35,273 nucleotides of DNA from Faecalibacillus intestinalis (GTDB taxonomy: Bacteria; Bacillota_I; Bacilli_A; Erysipelotrichales; Coprobacillaceae). Shown here piece after piece: positions 16,021 through 22,710 of the stretch (its first letter is position 1; every line of letters begins with the position of its first letter). Under the pieces are notes generated by a model. The model was not told the origin of the DNA, did not search any database, and worked only from the letters and a program-made list of their open reading frames with translations. The position numbers and the translations under genes are program-made. The DNA is taken from NCBI RefSeq assembly GCF_003024685.1, contig NZ_PYLQ01000026.1:1-35273 (forward strand), in the 5' to 3' direction.

Positions 16021-16056
16021 AAAACGAAGAACTCATAAACTAGAATTCTTCGTTTT
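16021..16056 (-). terminator. Terminator between RNA antitoxin and toxin gene
   Basis: An 11-bp stem AAAACGAAGAA / TTCTTCGTTTT with a 14-nt loop; the minus strand continues TTTTTCTTC. The position, between repeats and toxin ORF, is the one known in type III loci, where partial termination sets an excess of antitoxin over toxin mRNA. The upstream arm overlaps the end of the last repeat. Confidence 0.85.
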
Positions 16057-16156
16057 AAATCGTCCACTATAGCAGGATCTCTCTCGTTTTAAATCGCCTA
16101 CTAAAGCAAGGCCACTCTCGTTTTAAATCGTCCACTATAGCAGGACCTCTCTCGTT
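16051..16156 (-). repeat. Three tandem 34-nt antitoxin repeats
   Basis: Units at 16051-16084, 16085-16118 and 16119-16152, head to tail with no spacers, plus a 4-nt remnant at 16153-16156. On the RNA strand each ends in GATTTAAAACG and starts AGAG. Units 1 and 2 (RNA order) can form GTCC/GGAC and GCCT/AGGC stems with a 9-nt loop: two base pairs differ by double, compensating changes, which supports an RNA stem. The unit nearest the toxin has an A-C mismatch in its outer pair. Confidence 0.92.
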
Positions 16157-16180
16157 ATCGATATTTCTATCTACAAATAA

Positions 16181-16208
16181 ATTATACATTTTTTAATGTA
16201 TAAGTCAA
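16181..16208 (-). promoter_or_regulatory. Promoter of the type III toxin-antitoxin locus
   Basis: Minus strand TTGACT (16203-16208), 16-bp spacer, TATAAT (16181-16186): strong sigma-A promoter for the antitoxin RNA. A 9-bp inverted repeat TTATACATT / AATGTATAA with a 4-nt centre covers spacer and -10 (16182-16203), a possible regulator site. Confidence 0.82.
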
Positions 16209-16278
16209 TTACTATTAAATATAGAAATCAACCATTATTAGTATATGAAGTATACTTTTATTTATACTCTTTTTGTCT

Positions 16279-17160
16279 CTATTTATTAAAACATTCTATG
16301 AATTCTTTAAGCAGTTTATTTCTATCTTTTTTAAGATAAATAATTCCATAATCTATTTCTAAGCTTTCTTGAAGAGAAACAACCTTCACACTCTCATCTA
16401 AATCTTGAATTGAAAAAGCATAATCCGGTAAAATACCAATTCCATAACCACTTAATGTTAAGGCAAGTACAGCTTCGATGTCATCTTGTCTAATCACATT
16501 TTTTTCTCTTACTTTTGTTGAAAGAAAATGTTCAAGATCATCTTCCTTTAATTTAGGAATACTTTTTTGTCTTAGTGTAATAAAAGAACAATCTTGGATT
16601 TCATTAAATGAAATCATTTCTTTAGACGTTTGAAAGATACTCTTAGGAATAATGGCTTTTGTTGTACTTGTTGAAAGCTTTCTAAAAGTACACTCTGGTC
16701 GATCTTGCATCATTATTTTAGTTCCTAAAATAAAATCAAGTTGATTTTCAACAAGTCGATTCACTAATTGAAAATAGTCATCTAAATAAATACGTGGACT
16801 AACCCTTGAATTTTCTCTATGAAATAAACGTAATGCTTGGGTAAGGTATTTTGTTTCTTGTGACATTGTACAACCTATTTTTAAAAGAGTTTGTTCATTG
16901 CTTTTTACGGCATTTAAACGATTAGGAATAGCTTCCATACGTAATAAGATATCATGAGCATCATGATAAAAGATTTCGCCTGCTGTTGTTAGCTGTACTG
17001 ATTTACTATTTCTAATAAAGAGTTTAACACCAAGTTCCTCTTCTAAATGTTGAATATGATGTGTTACTGTTGGTGGTGTGACATAAAGTTCTTTGGCAGC
17101 TCTTGTAAAGTTTAAACGATCAGCCGCCACAACAAAACATTTAAGTTCTTGACTATTCAT
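16279..17160 (-). CDS. LysR-family transcriptional regulator
   Basis: A 293-residue LTTR. N-terminal winged HTH residues 1-60 (MNSQELKCFVVAADRLNFTRAAKELYVTPPTVTHHIQHLEEELGVKLF, seen as LNFTRAAKELYVTPPTVTHHI), then a two-lobed effector domain ending GYGIGILPDYAF. Normal length. Start at ATG 17158-17160 behind AGAGGCG. It is divergent from the LVIVD protein/dehydrogenase operon with 117 bp between, and an LTTR-type dyad lies in the gap, so it most likely controls that operon. Effector unknown. Confidence 0.92.
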   Translation of the reverse strand: MNSQELKCFVVAADRLNFTRAAKELYVTPPTVTHHIQHLEEELGVKLFIRNSKSVQLTTAGEIFYHDAHDILLRMEAIPNRLNAVKSNEQTLLKIGCTMSQETKYLTQALRLFHRENSRVSPRIYLDDYFQLVNRLVENQLDFILGTKIMMQDRPECTFRKLSTSTTKAIIPKSIFQTSKEMISFNEIQDCSFITLRQKSIPKLKEDDLEHFLSTKVREKNVIRQDDIEAVLALTLSGYGIGILPDYAFSIQDLDESVKVVSLQESLEIDYGIIYLKKDRNKLLKEFIECFNK

Positions 17161-17205
17161 TTTTTCGCCTCTTTTTTATTCTAGCATTAGAATTTCTTTA
17201 ACGCC

Positions 17206-17249
17206 ATTAATTTAATGTTAATTTACTTTTTTAAATCTTGTTTTAAAAT
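17206..17249 (+). promoter_or_regulatory. LysR box and promoter of the LVIVD operon
   Basis: ATTAATTTAATGTTAAT (17206-17222) contains TTAA-N7-TTAA, fitting the T-N11-A LTTR box. It abuts a weak promoter TTTACT (17222-17227), 16-bp spacer, TAAAAT (17244-17249), a layout expected for LTTR activation. Confidence 0.55.
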
Positions 17250-17277
17250 AAAAGTAGATAAATAAGGAGGACAAACA

Positions 17278-18663
17278 ATGTCACAAAGAAAAGAAATGTT
17301 GATGAAAAATATGGAATTTGTAGCTTATGAAGGATTAAATGGAAAACCTGGTTTTCAAATGACTCTTCATAAAAGCAAAGAAGATCGTTATTATCTTTAT
17401 GTTGCTTGTTTTAGACATAATGGTTTTAATATTATTGATGTAACCGATCCTTATCATCCTACTCCTTCTAAATGGGTAGAAGGCCCTTGGGTCAAAGAAG
17501 GCATCAAAGATGGTCAAAGTCTACCAAAGATACAATCAGGGGATGGTTATTTAATTACAGCTCATGGTGGAACGATGGATGTTTTACATGGAACTCCTAA
17601 AGGAAATACCCTTCCTTTTTGGGGTGGTATGATGATTTGGGATATTGAAACAGATCCTATGAATCCAAAACTTTTAGGTAAGTTTGAATGTAAAGGAATG
17701 GCAGGCGTTCATCGTTTCTTCTATAATGGTGGCCGTTATGTTTATTGTGTAGGAAATAAGCCAGGTTTTTTAACTTTTATTTTAAGAATCATAGATATTC
17801 AAGATCCAACCCATCCAGTAGAAGTAGGTTCATGGTGGGCAGATAATCAATACCGTGCTAATAAACCTGGTGGTGGTCATGTTGCCTTTGGTTCAAAAGA
17901 GTTCTTAGAAATGGCAACAGTTCATGCTGTTACTGTTAAAGATCATATTTGTTATGCTGCGGTTGCAAACTTTGGCGCTTGTCAAATCGATGTCAGCGAT
18001 CCCACAAATCCACAATTAATCGGTTATTTACCAATGAATCCACCTTTTGGAGGAGGCGCTGCTGGGATGTCTATTCATACTTACATGCCTTTAGGTGATT
18101 TACCTTATGCGGTTGTTTCTACTGAAGGAGAAAGACCCCGTTATTTTTCTAACGAAAATAAAGACGGTCTCTTTAAAAAGCTTGTAACACAGCCAATGAA
18201 TACGATTGGAATTGTCGAAACTACAGATCCGACAAATCCATCACTTATTTCTATTTTCCCATATCCAGAAGTACCTGTTGGATATACTCATGGAAAGAAC
18301 TTTAATATTGTTGATGGTGTTCGTGTTCCTTTTGGACCTCATAATTTATTTGATGCTTTTGGAAAAGATTGTTATGAACCTTATAAAGGTTTAATTTATA
18401 ATTGTTATTTTGGAGCTGGACTTAGAGTCTTTGATACGACGGATCCTTTTATTCCAAAAGAAATTGCCTACTTTATGCCTCCTGATCCAGAAGTTGATCT
18501 TTTTAATAATGAAGATGGCACTTTATTACCAGGTTCTAAAGTCGCAATTACCGAAGATTGTTTAGTTGATGATCGTGGTTTTATTTATGTTGATACATTC
18601 CAAGACGGTCTTTATATTGTGAAATTGAAAATGGAGGATTCATATGAAAATTTATGCTTATGA
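17278..18663 (+). CDS. LVIVD-repeat beta-propeller protein, histidine-rich
   Basis: A 461-residue soluble protein with no signal peptide. It has repeated blades ending in the LVIVD-like pattern followed by D-P-x-x-P: FNIIDVTDPYHPTP, RIIDIQDPTHPVEVG, CQIDVSDPTNPQLIG, GIVETTDPTNPSLIS, RVFDTTDPFIPKEIA. It also carries evenly placed histidines: AHGG, GVHRF, GGHVAFG, TVHAV, SIHTY, YTHGK, GPHNL. Such a set recalls metal sites in the centre of propeller enzymes such as the SBP56/methanethiol oxidase group; that is inference. Ribosome site AAGGAGG before ATG 17278. It overlaps the dehydrogenase gene by 20 bp. Function of LVIVD proteins is generally unknown. Confidence 0.78.
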   Translation: MSQRKEMLMKNMEFVAYEGLNGKPGFQMTLHKSKEDRYYLYVACFRHNGFNIIDVTDPYHPTPSKWVEGPWVKEGIKDGQSLPKIQSGDGYLITAHGGTMDVLHGTPKGNTLPFWGGMMIWDIETDPMNPKLLGKFECKGMAGVHRFFYNGGRYVYCVGNKPGFLTFILRIIDIQDPTHPVEVGSWWADNQYRANKPGGGHVAFGSKEFLEMATVHAVTVKDHICYAAVANFGACQIDVSDPTNPQLIGYLPMNPPFGGGAAGMSIHTYMPLGDLPYAVVSTEGERPRYFSNENKDGLFKKLVTQPMNTIGIVETTDPTNPSLISIFPYPEVPVGYTHGKNFNIVDGVRVPFGPHNLFDAFGKDCYEPYKGLIYNCYFGAGLRVFDTTDPFIPKEIAYFMPPDPEVDLFNNEDGTLLPGSKVAITEDCLVDDRGFIYVDTFQDGLYIVKLKMEDSYENLCL

Positions 18664-19603
18664 AGTAAGACAAGATGAAATGGGTTATTTTAAAGAATAT
18701 GAAAAGAAATATGGTGTTTCTGTTGTTTTAAATCACCAAGTACCCACTTTAGAAAATGCAGATAATGTAGATGGATGTATTGGTGTAACTATTTTAGGTC
18801 AAGGAGACATTAATGCAAAACTATTAGATAAATGGTATGATCTTGGTATTCGCTATGTTTCTTCTCGTACAATTGGTTTGAATCATATTGATTTAGAACA
18901 CGCTAGAGAAATTGGAATTCAAGTATGTAATGCGAAATATCCACCTAATGGAGTTGCCGAATTTGCTTTAATGCTTTTATTAATGTGTATGAGAAACTAT
19001 AAACAAGCTTTATGGCGAGGACAAGTCAATGATTATTCTTTAAGTGGTTTACAAGGAAAAGAACTTCATGATTTAACCGTTGGTGTTATGGGAACTGGAA
19101 ATATTGGACGTACGTTTGTTCAACTTCTTTCTGGATTTGGTTGTCGTATTTTAGCTTATGATCTTCAGGAAAATGAAGATGTTAAAAAATATGCAACTTA
19201 TGTAGATAAAGATACTTTATTAAAAGAAAGTGATGCCATAAGTTTGCATCTTCCTTTATTTAAAAGTACGTATCATCTAATTAATAAAGAAACTATTCAA
19301 AAAATGAAAGATAATGTAATTTTGATCAATTGTTCCCGTGGTGAACTTATTGATACGGAAGATATTATTGAGGCTATTGAAAGTAAAAAAATTGGAGCTT
19401 TAGGACTCGATGTTATTGAAGGAGAAGAAAGCATTACGCATATCGATCATAGAAGTGATATTCTTTCTAATAAAAATATGGCTTATCTCCATCAATTTCC
19501 TAATGTCATCATGACTCAACACATGGCCTTCTATACAAATACAGCCGTTAAAAATATGGTTAAAAGCGGTATTAAAGGTATCATAGAAATGGCTAATCAA
19601 TAA
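18644..19603 (+). CDS. D-isomer-specific 2-hydroxyacid dehydrogenase
   Basis: A 319-residue NAD-dependent enzyme of the D-lactate/VanH-like group, converting 2-oxo acids to D-2-hydroxy acids or back. N-terminal substrate lobe with RYVSSRTIGLNHIDLEHA; Rossmann motif VGVMGTGNIGRTF (residues 146-158); catalytic Arg232 (INCSRGELID), Glu261 (LDVIEGEE) and His293 (MTQHMAFYT). The SRTIGLNHID motif is typical of D-lactate dehydrogenase/VanH. ATG 18644 follows GGAGG within the end of the LVIVD gene, so the pair is coupled. Which acid it uses is not known; the link to the LysR regulator and the propeller protein argues for a special substrate. Confidence 0.9.
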   Translation: MKIYAYEVRQDEMGYFKEYEKKYGVSVVLNHQVPTLENADNVDGCIGVTILGQGDINAKLLDKWYDLGIRYVSSRTIGLNHIDLEHAREIGIQVCNAKYPPNGVAEFALMLLLMCMRNYKQALWRGQVNDYSLSGLQGKELHDLTVGVMGTGNIGRTFVQLLSGFGCRILAYDLQENEDVKKYATYVDKDTLLKESDAISLHLPLFKSTYHLINKETIQKMKDNVILINCSRGELIDTEDIIEAIESKKIGALGLDVIEGEESITHIDHRSDILSNKNMAYLHQFPNVIMTQHMAFYTNTAVKNMVKSGIKGIIEMANQ

Positions 19604-19607
19604 ATAA

Positions 19608-19634
19608 AAAATTGAGGATTCATTCCTCAATTTT
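19608..19634. terminator. Bidirectional terminator between convergent genes
   Basis: An 11-bp perfect stem AAAATTGAGGA / TCCTCAATTTT with a 5-nt loop, between the dehydrogenase (plus) and the TauE/SafE gene (minus). It can serve both. Confidence 0.9.
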
Positions 19635-19637
19635 AGT

Positions 19638-20411
19638 TTATGAAAATAAAAAGATAACAATTCCTAGAACAACAAGAACAATTCCTGTTGCTCTATTTAA
19701 GGTTTTAGGAGTTGCTTTATTCGCAAATAAAGCAGCAATTCTTGCCCAAATAAGAGTAAAGAGAATACATAAAATCCATACTGTTAAATTAGGAAACCCG
19801 CCAATCATAAAATGTGAAATAGCTCCAGTAAGGGCTGTAAAGGTCATAATAAAAACACTCGTACCTACTGCCGTTTTAAGTTCATATCCCATGACTGTTG
19901 TTAAGATAAGAAGCATCATCATACCTCCACCTGCTCCAACAAAACCACAAATAAAACCTATACAAGTTCCACAAATTATAGATTGGATTGCTCTTTTTTT
20001 AGAAGAAACATTATTCATTGCTTCTTTCGTTGTCATTACTGGTCTAACAATAAATTTAACTCCTAAAATAAAAGTCATAAAAACTGAAAAACTTCCCATT
20101 GTTGAAGATGGTAAAAGACTTGCCGCATAACTACCTATTACCGTAAAAATAAGTACACTTACCATCATCAATAAACCGTTTCTAATATCTAAATTTTTAT
20201 TTTTTCCATAAGTATAAGCTGAAACCGCACTGGCAAGGACATCTGATGACAAAGCAATACCTACTGCCATATAAGGATCCATTTTCAAAAAAGCAATGAG
20301 CATTGGGCTAATAACAGCAGCCGCTGACATTCCTGCAAAACCTGTTCCTAGACCTGCTCCCATTCCAGCAAAAAAGGTTACAAGAATAATAAATAAAATA
20401 TTTGTTTCCAA
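19638..20411 (-). CDS. TauE/SafE-family membrane transporter (sulfite/organosulfur/anion exporter type)
   Basis: A 257-residue protein with about eight hydrophobic segments and two repeated glycine-rich halves: GAGLGTGFAGMSAAAVISPMLI near the N-terminus and GFICGFVGAGGGMMMLLIL in the second half, the family's marks. It moves an anionic organic or sulfur compound out of the cell in studied members; the substrate here is unknown. The start is TTG 20409-20411, with GGAGG nine bases upstream; it directly follows the MarR stop (TAA-A-TTG), so it is co-transcribed with and probably controlled by that MarR. Confidence 0.87.
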   Translation of the reverse strand: METNILFIILVTFFAGMGAGLGTGFAGMSAAAVISPMLIAFLKMDPYMAVGIALSSDVLASAVSAYTYGKNKNLDIRNGLLMMVSVLIFTVIGSYAASLLPSSTMGSFSVFMTFILGVKFIVRPVMTTKEAMNNVSSKKRAIQSIICGTCIGFICGFVGAGGGMMMLLILTTVMGYELKTAVGTSVFIMTFTALTGAISHFMIGGFPNLTVWILCILFTLIWARIAALFANKATPKTLNRATGIVLVVLGIVIFLFS

Positions 20412-20412
20412 T

Positions 20413-20838
20413 TTATTTTTCCTCCAATAAACAATCTATATTTTTTTTCATAAGTTCTAATGTTTCTTTAAATATCTTTTGATGCTTTTCATCAATATCT
20501 GAAAAAAGTGAAGAAAAGAAATGGTTTTGAAACGCTTTTCCTTTTTTTATAACATCATTCGCTTTTTTATTCAAAACTAATTCAACTTTTCTTCGATCTC
20601 CTGGAACATCTATCCTAGATAAATATCCTTGATCAACTAACTGATCCACATGAATTGAAACAAGGTTTGCTTTGATTTTTCTTATTTCCACAATATCTTT
20701 AGCATATTTATATTGGGGGTTATTTCCCAAAAACATCAAAATATCAAACCCTGTTTGCTTTAAATGAAATTCATTACAAAGATCTTTACATTGTTGATGA
20801 TAAGCAAGTTCTAATTTTCTAGCAAAATCAATATTCAT
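20413..20838 (-). CDS. MarR-family transcriptional regulator
   Basis: A 141-residue winged-helix regulator: helical dimer region at both ends, HTH around residues 45-80 (YAKDIVEIRKIKANLVSIHVDQLVDQGYLSR, seen as IKANLVSIHVDQLVDQGYL) and the wing LSRIDVPGDRRKVELVL with the MarR D-R-R signature. First gene of a two-gene operon with TauE/SafE. A perfect dyad at 20862-20881, 24 bp upstream of its start, is the likely autorepression site. Confidence 0.92.
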   Translation of the reverse strand: MNIDFARKLELAYHQQCKDLCNEFHLKQTGFDILMFLGNNPQYKYAKDIVEIRKIKANLVSIHVDQLVDQGYLSRIDVPGDRRKVELVLNKKANDVIKKGKAFQNHFFSSLFSDIDEKHQKIFKETLELMKKNIDCLLEEK

Positions 20839-20861
20839 ATTATCACTCCCTTCATTTTTAG

Positions 20862-20881
20862 ATAGTTCATTTTTGAACTAT
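20862..20881. promoter_or_regulatory. MarR operator candidate
   Basis: ATAGTTCA-TTTT-TGAACTAT: perfect 8-bp arms with a 4-bp centre, the size of MarR dyads, directly upstream of the MarR-TauE operon. Confidence 0.7.
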
Positions 20882-20890
20882 TTTAAACAA

Positions 20891-20916
20891 TAAAAAAAGA
20901 AATGTCAAATGACATT
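20891..20916 (-). terminator. Terminator of the hsp20 gene
   Basis: Stem AATGTC / GACATT (6 bp) with a 4-nt loop and a run of seven T on the minus strand, right after the hsp20 stop. Confidence 0.7.
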
Positions 20917-20918
20917 CC

Positions 20919-21359
20919 TTATTCAATGCTTATTGTAGAAGTATTTTCAATTTGTTTCATATCAGATTTAGGAACTGATAAACGAAGTACTCCACCTTCA
21001 TATTTAGCTTTGATATCTTCTTTTGGGATATCTCCTAAATAGAAGCTTCGTGTCATATTGCCAACATATCTTTCTTGTCGGATATAATGTCCTTCTTTAT
21101 CTTTTTCATCTTTATCTAATCCCTTGCTTGTAGATATTGTCAAATATCCATTTTCATAGTTGACATTGATATCTTCTTTCTTGAAACCTGGTAAGTCAAC
21201 ATCTACTTCATATGTCGTATCTGTTTCTCTGACATCTGTCTTCATCATATTTCTTGCATGTTTTCCATACAATGGATTTTTCTTTCCAAAGAAATCTTCA
21301 TCAAAATCATTAAAGAAATCATCAAATAAGTTTTCTGTAAATAAGCTAGGCATCATCAT
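20919..21359 (-). CDS. Hsp20/alpha-crystallin small heat-shock protein
   Basis: A 146-residue small chaperone that holds unfolding proteins. N-terminal arm FTENLFDDFFNDFDEDFFG, alpha-crystallin domain about residues 40-140 (YEVDVDLPGFKKEDINVNYENGYLTIS, seen as VDLPGFKKEDINVNYENGYL), the A-x-x-x-n-GVL motif as YEGGVLRLSVPK, and a short C-terminal extension ending STISIE. Normal length. Start ATG 21357-21359 with AAAGGGG 10-12 bases upstream. Its promoter carries a CIRCE element, so HrcA control is very likely. Confidence 0.95.
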   Translation of the reverse strand: MMMPSLFTENLFDDFFNDFDEDFFGKKNPLYGKHARNMMKTDVRETDTTYEVDVDLPGFKKEDINVNYENGYLTISTSKGLDKDEKDKEGHYIRQERYVGNMTRSFYLGDIPKEDIKAKYEGGVLRLSVPKSDMKQIENTSTISIE

Positions 21360-21470
21360 AAGTCATTTCCCCTTTCAATATAAATGCTTAGTCATTAGCA
21401 TCGTTACTTCCAGCGGTGTTAACTCTTGAAACTAGGACCTTTTTTAATACCTTTCCTAATTTCTAAATAC

Positions 21471-21513
21471 ATTATAGTTCTTACTTTTAGCACTGTCAAG
21501 ATACGAGTGCTAA
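21471..21513 (-). promoter_or_regulatory. hsp20 promoter with CIRCE (HrcA) operator
   Basis: CIRCE at 21487-21513: TTAGCACTG-N9-GAGTGCTAA, one mismatch from the consensus TTAGCACTC-N9-GAGTGCTAA. It overlaps the -35 of a consensus promoter on the minus strand, TTGACA (21494-21499), 17-bp spacer, TATAAT (21471-21476). A leader of about 105 bases runs to the hsp20 start. Confidence 0.93.
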
Positions 21514-21516
21514 AAA

Positions 21517-21849
21517 TTATAAACTTATACTTATACTTAAAATCAACCCAAGGATTCCTACAACCATAAAACATAAAGAGATTCCTGCTGCTTTTTTTCT
21601 TTGAATCATTTTTGTTTTTTGATTAGAATCAATAGAATTTATAGGATAGTTTCTTCTTCCTATCAAATAAAGTAGTAAACCACTTGAATTATTTCCATTA
21701 CTTGCGAGTAATCCCCATAGTTTAGGATGTTTTAAACCACGAATTGTGGCATCAATCACCGTTAATCGATAAATTTGATAAACTGTTTCAATTCCCCCAA
21801 CAAGTGCAATAGCCGCACATATAATCGCTAAAATACTTTTTACTTCCAT
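21517..21849 (-). CDS. Small membrane protein of unknown function
   Basis: A 110-residue protein with a hydrophobic N-terminal helix (ILAIICAAIALVGGIETVYQI) and a C-terminal one (AAGISLCFMVVGILGLILSI), joined by a polar loop with LKHPKLWGLLASNGNNSSGLLLYLIGRRNYP. No family recognised. It lies 13 bp after the XRE regulator gene, which itself has a membrane tail, so the two are likely co-transcribed and may act together at the membrane. Confidence 0.7.
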   Translation of the reverse strand: MEVKSILAIICAAIALVGGIETVYQIYRLTVIDATIRGLKHPKLWGLLASNGNNSSGLLLYLIGRRNYPINSIDSNQKTKMIQRKKAAGISLCFMVVGILGLILSISISL

Positions 21850-21862
21850 GATCCGTTCCTCC

Positions 21863-22270
21863 TTAAATACGTTTAATCATTTGATAAAGCAACAATGATG
21901 AACTCACAATAGCAAGACAAAAGATCATCACTAAATAATAACTTTTACTTGGTAAAAACATTCCTAGTGTAACCAACAAGATTACCACAATAATATTTAA
22001 GATAATCGCTCTTAATAGTTTTTGATTACTTTTAACAACGTTTGTGCTTTCTTGTAAGTGTTCCATCATTGCATCGTCCCCTTTCAATAAATCATCAAGA
22101 CTTATGGAATAAAGGTTGCTTAACTCAATGACACTTATAATATCAGGATAAGATTTTTCATTTTCCCAATTGGATATTGTTTGACGAGAAACATTTAGTT
22201 TTTCAGCAATGACTTCTTGAGTCAAATCCCTATTTAAACGTGCCTCCTTTAGTTTTTTACCTATTTCCAT
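21863..22270 (-). CDS. XRE-family regulator with C-terminal membrane segments
   Basis: A 135-residue protein. Residues 1-65 are a Cro/C1-type HTH (MEIGKKLKEARLNRDLTQEVIAEKLNVSRQTISNWENEKSYPD, seen as LTQEVIAEKLNVSRQTISNWE). Residues about 85-130 give two hydrophobic helices (AIILNIIVVILLVTLGMFL, YYLVMIFCLAIVSSSLLLY). This layout is common in Bacillota. Start ATG behind AAAGGAGAAAG. A dyad at 22310-22326 upstream may be its own operator. Target and signal are unknown. Confidence 0.88.
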   Translation of the reverse strand: MEIGKKLKEARLNRDLTQEVIAEKLNVSRQTISNWENEKSYPDIISVIELSNLYSISLDDLLKGDDAMMEHLQESTNVVKSNQKLLRAIILNIIVVILLVTLGMFLPSKSYYLVMIFCLAIVSSSLLLYQMIKRI

Positions 22271-22309
22271 ATTTTCTTTCTCCTTTCATTTTCATTTTTT
22301 CATAATCTA

Positions 22310-22326
22310 TTGATAGAGTCTATCAA
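22310..22326. promoter_or_regulatory. Dyad upstream of the XRE regulator
   Basis: TTGATAGA-G-TCTATCAA: perfect 8-bp arms around one central base, 40 bp upstream of the XRE start. Likely regulator binding site, probably of the XRE protein itself. Confidence 0.55.
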
Positions 22327-22344
22327 ATATCTTTTACATAGGAC

Positions 22345-22380
22345 TTTTTTCTATGTCAAAATTATTTGACATAGAAAAAA
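22345..22380. repeat. Perfect 16-bp inverted repeat
   Basis: TTTTTTCTATGTCAAA and TTTGACATAGAAAAAA with a 4-nt centre. It lies between the azlCD terminator and the XRE gene. Each arm is A/T-flanked like a terminator without a GC stem, and the minus strand holds TTTGACATAG that could supply a -35 for the XRE gene. Confidence 0.75.
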
Positions 22381-22399
22381 AGACGCTTTAAAAGGCGTC
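22375..22399 (-). terminator. Terminator of azlCD
   Basis: Stem GACGC / GCGTC with an 8-nt loop that closes further by A-T pairs, followed by seven T on the minus strand; five bases after the azlD stop. Confidence 0.75.
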
Positions 22400-22404
22400 A
22401 AATA

Positions 22405-22710
22405 CTATAAAATAAGTTCAATCATTACTACAACAAAGCATCCAATACAAGCGACTTGAATGAGACTTAATTCTTTATAAGATGCATAAATAATAATGAT
22501 TGTCGCAACGATTCCAGAAATCAAATGACCTGTTGAATAAAAAATATCTGGGAAGGTCATCGCTGCAAGGACCGTATAAGGAATATAATCCAAAAAGGAT
22601 TGAATGGTTGGGTTCGTAATTTTTTTATTAATAAAGACAAGTGGTATCGCACGAATAGCATAAGTAATAAGCGACATGATCGCTAAATAAATATAAAACT
22701 GTTTATCCAT
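22405..22710 (-). CDS. azlD: AzlD-family branched-chain amino-acid exporter small subunit
   Basis: A 101-residue membrane protein with about four hydrophobic helices. The pattern MSLITYAIRAIPLVFINKKI, then FLDYIPYTVLAAMTFPDIFY, is typical of AzlD (DUF/AzlD family). With AzlC it forms a two-part exporter of branched-chain amino acids or analogues. It overlaps azlC by 8 bp. Confidence 0.9.
   Translation of the reverse strand: MDKQFYIYLAIMSLITYAIRAIPLVFINKKITNPTIQSFLDYIPYTVLAAMTFPDIFYSTGHLISGIVATIIIIYASYKELSLIQVACIGCFVVVMIELIL

Larger units (their letters stand above)
16021..16174 (-). ncRNA. toxI: ToxI-like repeat RNA antitoxin precursor
   Basis: Predicted RNA from about 16174 (seven bases after the -10 box) to the terminator at 16021. 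It contains three whole 34-nt units (see the repeat entry), each expected to be released by the toxin and to bind it as a small folded RNA. The leader ends in ATAACG, like the repeat end AAAACG, which would give a cut site before the first unit. Ends are inferred. Confidence 0.82.

Noticed and set aside
16051-16156. 34-nt repeats as a CRISPR array
   Set aside because: The units are contiguous with no spacers and vary among themselves; a ToxN-type gene and terminator follow directly.
16209-16278. Hairpin after the LysR gene (AGTATA / TATACT) as terminator
   Set aside because: Short A/T-only stem without a T run; may be chance in AT-rich DNA.
19612-20130. Long plus-strand open frame opposite the TauE/SafE gene
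   Set aside because: It is the shadow of a well-supported membrane protein gene and begins inside the terminator.
21360-21470. Long hsp20 leader as a thermosensor or riboswitch
   Set aside because: I see no stable fold masking the ribosome site; control is explained by CIRCE.
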